Shown: positions 1 to 5,636 of the stretch, in pieces
Numbering within the stretch: the first letter of the stretch is position 1
Layout: every line of letters starts with the position of its first letter
Source of the DNA: Nitrosomonadales bacterium
Lineage (GTDB): Bacteria; Pseudomonadota; Gammaproteobacteria; Burkholderiales; SG8-41
Length of the DNA: 6,292 nt
Direction: 5' to 3'
Assembly: GCA_009885185.1 (NCBI GenBank)
Contig: VFLF01000792.1
Coordinates: 1-6,292 of the forward strand
Notes under the pieces: model-generated
Told to the model about the DNA's origin: nothing
Database searches by the model: none
Seen by the model: the letters and a program-made list of their open reading frames with translations, nothing else
Made by a program: the position numbers and the translations under genes

Positions 1-28
1 AGCCTCTTGGCCTTTATGCAAAAACACA

Positions 29-607
29 CTAAATATTTGTTTTTATTATATTTTTTAAAAAATCGTATAAGTCAGATGCACGTGCAGATTCCAGCAGCAA
101 CTGCTTGTCCGCAAGCGTAAGCGGTAACATCTCGGCCAGCCGGCAGGCCACCCACGCACCGTCTTCTAGTTTCAACGGCTGCGGAAAATTTTCGGCACCG
201 ACCTGTTCGATCACACGCTTAAGTAGGACGACGCAGTCTTCATCAGGCGCTCCGGAAGTCATCGGCGGCAGCAGTTCGACATCACCCGACAGCAGGCCCT
301 TCGCGCCGACCTGCGTCCCGATGATGCGAAACCGCTCACCCCCGCGCGCGAGCAAATGAAACATGCTGGCGTTGGGCATCTCCCATTGTTCTATTGTTGC
401 GAGCGTGCCCACGGCTTCCGGCACCGCTGCCGTGCCGACTTCGCGGCCCTCGCGTATCAGGCACACGCCGAACGGCAGCTTGTCGCGGATGCACGCCTTG
501 GTCATATCGAGGTAGCGCTGCTCGAAAATTTTCAGCGGCAGCACGCCGCCGGGAAACAGCACCGTCCCCAGCGGAAACAGAAAAATGTTCTTGGGCACGA
601 ATTTCAA
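29..607 (-). CDS. Stand-alone LON substrate-binding domain protein (LonN/PUA-like)
   Basis: This is a 192-residue protein with only the N-terminal substrate-recognition domain of Lon protease; it has no ATPase or serine-lysine protease part. The family hallmark is at the start: LFPLGTVLFPGG (10-21), then LPLKIFEQRYLDM (23-35). A typical core follows (LLARGGERFRI, 85-95), then a helical C-terminal half with WVACRLAEMLPL (152-163) and KQLLLE (168-173). Single-domain members of this family are widespread in Proteobacteria, and their biochemical role is not settled. The start is TTG at 607; GTG at 598 is an alternative. No ATG lies before the conserved domain and no Shine-Dalgarno is visible. The gene begins two codons after the rapZ stop TAA (614-616) and in the same frame, so translation by reinitiation after rapZ seems likely. 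The last residues (NIIKTNI) are coded by unusually AT-rich DNA. Family assignment is firm; function is unknown. Confidence 0.9.
   Translation of the reverse strand: MKFVPKNIFLFPLGTVLFPGGVLPLKIFEQRYLDMTKACIRDKLPFGVCLIREGREVGTAAVPEAVGTLATIEQWEMPNASMFHLLARGGERFRIIGTQVGAKGLLSGDVELLPPMTSGAPDEDCVVLLKRVIEQVGAENFPQPLKLEDGAWVACRLAEMLPLTLADKQLLLESARASDLYDFLKNIIKTNI
45..75 (-). promoter_or_regulatory. Possible promoter inside the 3' end of the LON gene, reading out of the window
   Basis: On the minus strand there is a perfect TATAAT (45-50) preceded by a CTGACT (70-75) that matches TTGACA at four of six positions, with a 19-base spacer. The spacer contains the palindrome TTTTTTAAAAAA (51-62). The tract is much more AT-rich than its surroundings, so a TATAAT could occur by chance, and the spacer is longer than the preferred 17. 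If real, it would drive a gene to the left of base 1. Confidence 0.2.
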
Positions 608-613
608 CGCGAG

Positions 614-1504
614 TTAAGCTTGCGGCGACAATCCGCGATGCCGCACCAGCACCTGCGCGGATGGCCGAAACGCCTTGGCCAGTGCTTCGACAAAATACAC
701 CGAGCGGTGGCGCCCGCCGGTGCAGCCGATCGCCACCGTCAGGTAACTGCGATTGTCGCGCCGGAACGACGGCAGCCAGGTTTCGACAAAGCGCCGGATA
801 TCGTCGAGCATGCGCTGCGCGTCGGGTGTGTTGCTCATGAACTCCACCACGCCCGCGTCCAGGCCGGTCAGCGGGCGTAACGTCGGATCGTAGTGCGGAT
901 TGGGCAGGCTGCGCACATCAAACACCAGGTCGGCATCCAGCGGTATGCCGTCGCGGAACCCGAATGATTCAAACATCAGGGTCAATCCGTTCTGCGGTGC
1001 GGCGACAAAGTCCTTCACCCACAGGCGCAGCGCGTTCGGCGCCAGATCGCTGGTATCAAAACGATTCGCCAGTTCCGCAGCATCGGCCAGCAACTCGCGT
1101 TCACGCGCGATGCATTCGGGCAGGGTATTGTTGCCGTCGGACAATGGGTGGCGGCGACGCGTTTCGGAAAACCGCTTGATCAGTGTGTCGTCCTTGGCGT
1201 CGAGGTAAATCATTTTGACGTGGATGCCGCGCGCGCGCAGGCTGGCAACGTGCGCCGGAAAATCCGCCAGGTCGCCGCCCGAACGCGTATCCATGGTCAG
1301 CGCTACCCGCGGGGTTCCCGATGCTGACAACGCATCCACCAGGGCGTCAATCAGCTTGCCGGGCAGATTGTCCACGCAGTAATAACCCGCATCCGCCAGA
1401 ACGTTGAGTGCGATGCTCTTGCCGGAGCCCGACAAGCCGGTGATCAATACCAACTCCATCGCGGCAGGCACGTGGCCGGCATTAGAGTTTGTCATCGTCG
1501 TCAC
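614..1504 (-). CDS. rapZ: RapZ, RNase adaptor / nucleotide-binding protein
   Basis: In E. coli, RapZ binds the small RNAs GlmY and GlmZ and presents GlmZ to RNase E, which controls glucosamine-6-phosphate synthase and thus cell-envelope precursor supply. In lineages without those RNAs its target is unclear. Visible motifs, numbered from the GTG start: Walker A GLSGSGKS (23-30), GYYCVDNLP (40-48), SFGFRDGIPLDADLVFDVR (180-198), PNPHYDPTLRPLTG (201-214), and the C-terminal signature GCTGGRHRSVY (260-270). Length is 296 residues from GTG at 1504, which has a GGAAAG five bases upstream (1510-1515). ATG at 1459 would give 281 residues with Walker A near the N-terminus, closer to E. coli RapZ (284), but it has no visible ribosome binding site. 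From GTG the gene overlaps hprK by 23 bases. Identity is certain; the start is not. Confidence 0.97.
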   Translation of the reverse strand: MTTMTNSNAGHVPAAMELVLITGLSGSGKSIALNVLADAGYYCVDNLPGKLIDALVDALSASGTPRVALTMDTRSGGDLADFPAHVASLRARGIHVKMIYLDAKDDTLIKRFSETRRRHPLSDGNNTLPECIARERELLADAAELANRFDTSDLAPNALRLWVKDFVAAPQNGLTLMFESFGFRDGIPLDADLVFDVRSLPNPHYDPTLRPLTGLDAGVVEFMSNTPDAQRMLDDIRRFVETWLPSFRRDNRSYLTVAIGCTGGRHRSVYFVEALAKAFRPSAQVLVRHRGLSPQA

Positions 1505-2441
1505 GCGGGCTTTCCATCTGTTCGGACTGTCGTTCGATGAATTCGCGTGTGCTGTCGATGCCGCGCAACTGCAACACGTAATTGCGCACCGCGGCCTCGG
1601 TGAGCACGGCCAGGTTGCGCCCCGCCGCCACCGGTATCGCGACCTTGCGTATCTCCACGCCCATGATGCTTTCCGCGCCCGGCTTCAACGGCAGCCTCTC
1701 CACTGACGCCGCATCGCGCCCGCCGGGCCGCTCCAAGTGCACGATCAGCTTCAATGCCTTGCGCGGGCGCAGCGCGGACTCGCCAAAAATGGCGCGGATG
1801 TTAAGCACGCCCAATCCGCGCACTTCGAGAAAATCCTTGAGCAACGCCGGGCAACGGCCATCGATGCTTTCCGGCCCCACGCGATAAAGCTCCACCACAT
1901 CATCCGCGATGAGACCGCTGCCGCGCGAGATCAACTCCAGAGCGAGTTCGCCCTTGCCCGCGCCTGACTCTCCGGTAATCAGCACACCCATGCCGAGCAC
2001 GTCGAGCATCACGCCATGCACGGTGGTGGATTCCGCCAACTCGCGCGCCAGATACGGACGCAGCATCCACATCAGTTCCACGCTGGGCAGCGGCGTCGCC
2101 AGCAAGGGCGTCGCGGTTGCCACCGCCACATCCAGCAATGATTGCGGCACGTGCGACGTGCCGGCGACGATGAAACAGGCCAGTTCCCGCGTCGCGACTT
2201 GTCTTAACGCGGCGGCACAGGCGGCGGTGTCCATGGATTCCAGATGCTGTATCTCGGACACCCCCAGCACCTGGATCAGATTGGGGTGGATAAAATTCAG
2301 ATGCCCGATGAGACCCTGTGCGGAGTCCTTGGTAAATTCGCTGTTAAGCGTTTTCCACGCGCCCTCCCGCCCGGCGCGCCAGTCGAGCTTCAGACGCGAC
2401 TGGTTTTCTTCAAACAGTCGCGCGATGCTGATCCGGGGCAT
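1482..2441 (-). CDS. hprK: HPr kinase/phosphorylase (HprK/P) with altered Walker A
   Basis: HprK phosphorylates the PTS protein HPr on its regulatory serine using ATP, and removes it by phosphorolysis. The 319-residue length is normal. The N-terminal domain spans about 1-130, beginning MPRISIARLFEEN. The kinase domain shows HGVMLDVLGMGVLITG (142-157) with the probable catalytic H142, the P-loop GESGAGKG (157-164), the ADD motif (179-181), EVRGLGVLNIR (206-216) and VAAGRNLAVL (271-280). The C-terminal helix region includes RNYVLQLRGID (286-296). This wording closely resembles betaproteobacterial HprK. The odd point is G164, where the family has the P-loop serine of GKS that helps hold Mg-nucleotide; the codon is GGC at 1950-1952. 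All other motifs look intact, so the gene is not decaying. The start ATG at 2441 overlaps the ptsN end by 32 bases. The tail is acidic (DDDD, 314-317). Confidence 0.96.
   Translation of the reverse strand: MPRISIARLFEENQSRLKLDWRAGREGAWKTLNSEFTKDSAQGLIGHLNFIHPNLIQVLGVSEIQHLESMDTAACAAALRQVATRELACFIVAGTSHVPQSLLDVAVATATPLLATPLPSVELMWMLRPYLARELAESTTVHGVMLDVLGMGVLITGESGAGKGELALELISRGSGLIADDVVELYRVGPESIDGRCPALLKDFLEVRGLGVLNIRAIFGESALRPRKALKLIVHLERPGGRDAASVERLPLKPGAESIMGVEIRKVAIPVAAGRNLAVLTEAAVRNYVLQLRGIDSTREFIERQSEQMESPRDDDDKL
1510..1515 (-). promoter_or_regulatory. Probable ribosome binding site of rapZ (GGAAAG)
   Basis: GGAAAG lies within the end of hprK, five bases before the GTG at 1504. It is the only Shine-Dalgarno-like sequence near the candidate rapZ starts (1504 GTG, 1495 ATG, 1459 ATG), and it argues for the GTG, against the homology-based preference for 1459. 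Confidence 0.4.
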
Positions 2442-2895
2442 GGGGCAACCAAGATGAAATCAACGCATGCAGATCGGCCGCGGCGGGTGCGGCCATCAGT
2501 TGTTCGCGAAACGCCTTGTCGCTGAACATTTCCGCCAGCTCGGACAATATCTGCAAGTGCATGTCCGTAGCGCGGTCGGGCACCATTAAAATGAAAATCA
2601 GCGCTACGCCCTGCCCATCCGGCGCATCAAAGGGTATGGGCGCCTTCATGCGCACCAGCGCGCCCACCGCATTTTTCAGGCCTTTGACGCGCCCGTGCGG
2701 AATGGCTACGCCCTGCCCCAGACCGGTCGAGCCGAGCTTTTCGCGCGCGAACAGGCTGTCGAACACCTGTGCGCGCGCGATGTTGTGATTATTCTCGAAC
2801 AGCAGACCCGCCTGCTCGAAAACCCGTTTTTTGCTCGCCATGTCGAGATCAACGACGACATTCGATAACGGCAGTATTTGCGCGACTAGATTCAT
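2410..2895 (-). CDS. ptsN: PTS IIA-like nitrogen regulatory protein EIIA-Ntr
   Basis: This is the terminal phosphoacceptor of the nitrogen phosphotransfer chain (EI-Ntr to NPr/HPr to EIIA-Ntr). In E. coli its phosphorylation state affects potassium transport and sensor kinases; it does not move sugar itself. The 161-residue length matches the family (E. coli 163). The PTS EIIA type-2 domain covers nearly the whole protein. The active-site region is GLGQGVAIPHGR (58-69), with H67 as the phosphorylated histidine, and the following GVALIFILMVPD (96-107) and HLQILSELAEMF (113-124) are typical. The start is ATG at 2895, with no strong ribosome binding site in the 60-base gap after hpf (2896-2955). 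That gap is the largest in the cluster and shows no clear promoter or terminator. The end overlaps hprK, the enzyme acting on the upstream phosphocarrier HPr. Confidence 0.97.
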   Translation of the reverse strand: MNLVAQILPLSNVVVDLDMASKKRVFEQAGLLFENNHNIARAQVFDSLFAREKLGSTGLGQGVAIPHGRVKGLKNAVGALVRMKAPIPFDAPDGQGVALIFILMVPDRATDMHLQILSELAEMFSDKAFREQLMAAPAAADLHALISSWLPHAPDQHRATV

Positions 2896-2955
2896 GGAAC
2901 CGTACTTTGCATTCTGTTATTCGGCAGGGGTGATTCGGGCGGACCAGGCGACCGG

Positions 2956-3294
2956 TTATTCCGGCAGTTTCTCCACCGCCTCGGGCTTGAGGGACACCGC
3001 ATCGTGCCGGTGGCTCAGGTTCTTTTCCTTGTGCTTGATGATCGTTCGGTCGAGCTTGTCGATCAGCGTGTCGATCGCCGCGTACATGTCATCGTGGATA
3101 CTCTCGCAAAAAATATCCTTGCCGCGTACATGCACCGTCGCCTCGATTTTCTGCCGCAGCTTTTCGACCGACACGATGACGTTGATGTCAATCACGTGAT
3201 CGAAATGCCTGGTCACGCGTTCCATCTTGCCGCTCACGTATTCGCGAATAGCGGGAGTGACTTGAACATGGTGGCCCGTGATATTAAGGTTCAT
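2956..3294 (-). CDS. hpf: Ribosome hibernation promoting factor, short type (HPF/YfiA family)
   Basis: HPF binds the 30S decoding region of idle ribosomes in slow growth and promotes or stabilises inactive ribosome dimers. The 112-residue length and the lack of a long C-terminal dimerisation domain mark it as the short type (E. coli HPF 95, YfiA 113). The sigma-54 modulation/S30EA domain covers about residues 1-98: MNLNITGHHVQVTPAIREYV (1-20), then RHFDHVIDINVIVSVEK (29-45), then ATVHVRGKDIF (52-62), then DDMYAAIDTLIDKLDR (68-83) and the basic KHKEKN (87-92). The tail 93-112 is variable. The start ATG at 3294 follows a strong AAAGGAG with an eight-base spacing, and the gene lies 13 bases after rpoN. 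An older name for this position is the sigma-54 modulation protein. Confidence 0.97.
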   Translation of the reverse strand: MNLNITGHHVQVTPAIREYVSGKMERVTRHFDHVIDINVIVSVEKLRQKIEATVHVRGKDIFCESIHDDMYAAIDTLIDKLDRTIIKHKEKNLSHRHDAVSLKPEAVEKLPE

Positions 3295-3302
3295 GGCATT
3301 AG

Positions 3303-3309
3303 CTCCTTT
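3303..3309 (-). promoter_or_regulatory. Strong ribosome binding site of hpf (AAAGGAG)
   Basis: AAAGGAG with GGAG ending eight bases before the hpf ATG. Its first two bases are the last two of the rpoN stop TAA (3308-3310), so ribosomes finishing rpoN cover this site. It is the clearest Shine-Dalgarno in the window, which suggests HPF is made in higher amount than its neighbours. Confidence 0.8.
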
Positions 3310-4792
3310 ACAAGGTTTTTCGGAGATTACCCGGCAGTATTTGCAACGACTCCCGGTACTTCGCGACAGTACGGCGCGCTACCACCATACCCTGTTGCCC
3401 CAGAATGCCCGATATCTGCGAATCGCTCAATGGCTTCGTTGAGTCTTCCGCTGCCACGAGCTGCTTGATCAGTGCGCGTATCGCCGTGCTGGACGCGGAG
3501 CCTCCCGCGTCGGTCGCCACGTGGCTGCCGAAAAAAAACTTCAGCTCGTATATGCCGCGCGGCGTGCGCATGTATTTGTTAGTGGTGACGCGCGACACCG
3601 TTGACTCGTGCAAATCCAGCGTTTCCGCGATCTCGCGCAGCACCAGCGGGCGCATGGCCACCGCGCCATGTTCCAGAAAATTGCGCTGCCGGTCGACGAT
3701 CGCCTGCGACACGCGCAGGATGGTGTCAAAGCGCTGCTGCACGTTCTTGATCAGCCACCGCGCCTCCTGCAACTGTCCGCTCATCTGCTGCGCGGTGCCG
3801 CGGCTGCGCCCGAGTATGTCGGCATACAGGCGGCTGACGCGCAGTTTGGGCATCGCATCACGGTTCAGGGATGCAACCCATAACCCCTTGTTTTTAATCA
3901 CATTGACATCGGGGATCACGTAGCGCACATCGTCCGCGGCAAAATCGCGTCCGGGTTTTGGATTCAGACTGGTGATAAGTTTTTGTACCGAACGCAAGCC
4001 GTTCTCGTCACAACGCAGGGCGCGCTTGAGCTTGGCGAAATCACGCGATGCCAGCGCCTCCAGGTGGTTGGTCACGACATCGTTCGCCTTATCGACATAG
4101 GGCGTCGCAACCGGCAGCGCGGCCAGTTGCAGCAACAGGCATTCACCCAGCGACCGCGCACCGACGCCCGCAGGATCCAGATGCTGCAAATGCCGCAAGG
4201 CGATCTGTAGTTCCTCCTCATCGACACTCAACTCAGTCGGCAGCATTTCCAGCACATCGTCGAGACTTTGCGTGATGTAACCATCTTCGTTCAAGGTATC
4301 GATCAGCAGCGATACCAGCGTGCGGTCCCGATCCGACAGATTCAATAAGGCGATCTGGCCCAGAAGATGCTCGCGCAGCGTGGGATTTTCCGACGCCACT
4401 TGCGGAAAGTCGCGGTCATCGCCATCGCCATTGCTGTCGCCGCTATTTTCCCGCGCTGATCCGTACGACAATTCAGATAGCAGGTCGCCATTGGAGCGGT
4501 CGCCATCGCGGTCGCGATCACCCTCGCCGTCACCATAGTTGTCGGCGGCAGTATCCCCGCCGTCAGAGGCAGGGGCGACCGATGACTGATCAGGCATCGT
4601 GCCCGGCGGCAACGCTTGCGCCGACATGTCGGACATGGCTTCGTCGCGCTCAAGCAGCGGGTTGTCACGCAGATAGCGCTCGATTTCCTGATCCAACTCC
4701 TGCGTCGACAACTGCAACAGCCGTATAGACAGTTGCAATTGCGGCGTCAGCGTCAGGTGTTGCGAAAGCCGTAGTTGTAGCGAATGCTTCAT
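3308..4792 (-). CDS. rpoN: RNA polymerase sigma-54 factor RpoN
   Basis: Sigma-54 directs RNA polymerase to -24/-12 promoters that need an AAA+ activator, commonly for nitrogen, motility and related genes. The 494-residue length is normal. Region I is glutamine/leucine-rich (1-50: LRLSQHLTLTPQLQLSIRLL at 7-26, then DNPLLERDE at 43-51). Region II is an acidic linker (about 52-130) rich in Asp and Gly. The core-binding region III starts near ENPTLREHLL (135-144) and includes LDPAGVGARSLGECLLLQL (205-223) and LNPKPGRDF (276-284). The helix-turn-helix is LREIAETLDLHESTVSR (385-401), followed by KYMRTPRGIYELKFFF (406-421). The RpoN box is perfect, ARRTVAKYRE (472-481). The start ATG at 4792 lies 31 bases after lptB, with only a weak AGG upstream. 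The protein looks complete and functional. Region II has repetitive DGD/DRD content with two DxDxDG-like motifs. Confidence 0.98.
   Translation of the reverse strand: MKHSLQLRLSQHLTLTPQLQLSIRLLQLSTQELDQEIERYLRDNPLLERDEAMSDMSAQALPPGTMPDQSSVAPASDGGDTAADNYGDGEGDRDRDGDRSNGDLLSELSYGSARENSGDSNGDGDDRDFPQVASENPTLREHLLGQIALLNLSDRDRTLVSLLIDTLNEDGYITQSLDDVLEMLPTELSVDEEELQIALRHLQHLDPAGVGARSLGECLLLQLAALPVATPYVDKANDVVTNHLEALASRDFAKLKRALRCDENGLRSVQKLITSLNPKPGRDFAADDVRYVIPDVNVIKNKGLWVASLNRDAMPKLRVSRLYADILGRSRGTAQQMSGQLQEARWLIKNVQQRFDTILRVSQAIVDRQRNFLEHGAVAMRPLVLREIAETLDLHESTVSRVTTNKYMRTPRGIYELKFFFGSHVATDAGGSASSTAIRALIKQLVAAEDSTKPLSDSQISGILGQQGMVVARRTVAKYRESLQILPGNLRKTL
4415..4564 (-). repeat. Low-complexity Asp/Gly-coding tract in rpoN (region II)
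   Basis: This codes for residues 77-126 of RpoN. Short units recur: ATCGCC twice in tandem at 4418-4429, and GGTCGCCAT at 4483-4491 and 4498-4506 (plus-strand reading). The encoded protein repeats GD, RD and NGD steps. Region II of sigma-54 is known to vary in length and sequence and to be acidic, so the tract may have grown by slippage without loss of function. Confidence 0.55.
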
Positions 4793-4823
4793 GATGCCTG
4801 TTAACGGCCGGGATTAAACCCTT

Positions 4824-5594
4824 CTATAGCCGGAAATTCTCTCCGAGATATACCCGTCTGACGCTCTCATTATCCACGATTTCGGACGGCGTGCCGTACG
4901 CGAGCACGGTACCTTCGTTGATAATATACGCACGGTCGCAAATGCCCAGTGTTTCACGCACGTTGTGATCGGTGATGACGACACCAATGCCGCGATCCGT
5001 CAAAAAACCGATGATTTTCTGGATTTCGATCACCGCAATCGGATCCACGCCGGCGAACGGCTCATCCAAAAGAATAAAGCGCGGCGAGGTCGCCAGCGCA
5101 CGCGCGATTTCCACGCGCCGGCGTTCGCCGCCCGACAGGCTCGCCGCGGGATTGTCGCGCAAGTGTGTAATGTGCAGGTCCCGCAGCAAATCGTCCAGCC
5201 GGTTATTGATGTCCACCGGACGGTCAAGCTGCAACTCAAGTATGGCTCGTATATTGTCTGCCACCGACAGACGCCGAAAGATGGACGCTTCCTGCGGCAA
5301 GTAAGAAAGGCCGAGTTTCGCCCGGCGATGTATCGGCATATGCGTGAGCTTGCGGCCATCGAGATACAGCTCGCCGCCGTCCATCGGCACCAGTCCCACC
5401 ATCATGTAAAAACACGTCGTCTTGCCCGCGCCGTTGGGGCCGAGCAGGCCGATGACTTCGCCGCTACGCACCGCGAGCGATACGTCCTGCACCACCACGC
5501 GAGAGCGGTAACGTTTTTTCAGCCGCTCGGCTTTAAGCTCGCTGCGCAGCGCAGCCGCCGGCGCGGCATCCATAACAGGCAATGTGTCGGGCAT
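4824..5594 (-). CDS. lptB: LptB, ATPase subunit of the LPS extractor LptB2FG
   Basis: LptB is the cytoplasmic ABC ATPase that, with LptF and LptG, pulls lipopolysaccharide from the inner membrane and pushes it along LptC-LptA to the outer membrane. Motifs, numbered from ATG at 5594 (256 residues): Walker A GPNGAGKT (52-59), Q-loop in [14 protein letters not shown] (98-111, Q101), ABC signature LSGGE followed by [10 protein letters not shown] (153-167), Walker B FILLDEP (173-179, catalytic E178), D-loop AGVDP (181-185) and H-loop [10 protein letters not shown] (207-216, H210). The C-terminus VYLGENFRL is typical of LptB. The reading frame is open back to a TTG at 5609, and another ATG lies at 5573; none has a good ribosome binding site. 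All give a leader of roughly 8-20 residues more than E. coli LptB (241). ATG 5594 was chosen as the first ATG. The gene follows lptA by 42 bases. Confidence 0.97.
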   Translation of the reverse strand: MPDTLPVMDAAPAAALRSELKAERLKKRYRSRVVVQDVSLAVRSGEVIGLLGPNGAGKTTCFYMMVGLVPMDGGELYLDGRKLTHMPIHRRAKLGLSYLPQEASIFRRLSVADNIRAILELQLDRPVDINNRLDDLLRDLHITHLRDNPAASLSGGERRRVEIARALATSPRFILLDEPFAGVDPIAVIEIQKIIGFLTDRGIGVVITDHNVRETLGICDRAYIINEGTVLAYGTPSEIVDNESVRRVYLGENFRL

Positions 5595-5636
5595 GGGGTG
5601 AAGAATCAATCGGGGAATAAGCCACTGCGAAAGCCA

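Noticed and set aside
1..28. Terminator after the LON gene
   Set aside because: Only a three-base-pair GCC/GGC stem is visible and the window ends there; it cannot be supported.
1485..1499. DDDDK near the end of HprK, identical to an enterokinase/tag site
   Set aside because: It is part of a natural acidic HprK tail inside an otherwise native gene cluster; there is no sign of a vector or tag.
1909..2457. Plus-strand open frame (182 codons) opposite hprK
   Set aside because: It is a Ser/Arg/Pro-rich shadow of hprK with no domain, no ribosome binding site noticed, and no intergenic space to support it.
4793..4823. Small hairpin GGG-TTTAAT-CCC between lptB and rpoN as a terminator
   Set aside because: Only three base pairs with no following T run; too weak to end transcription.
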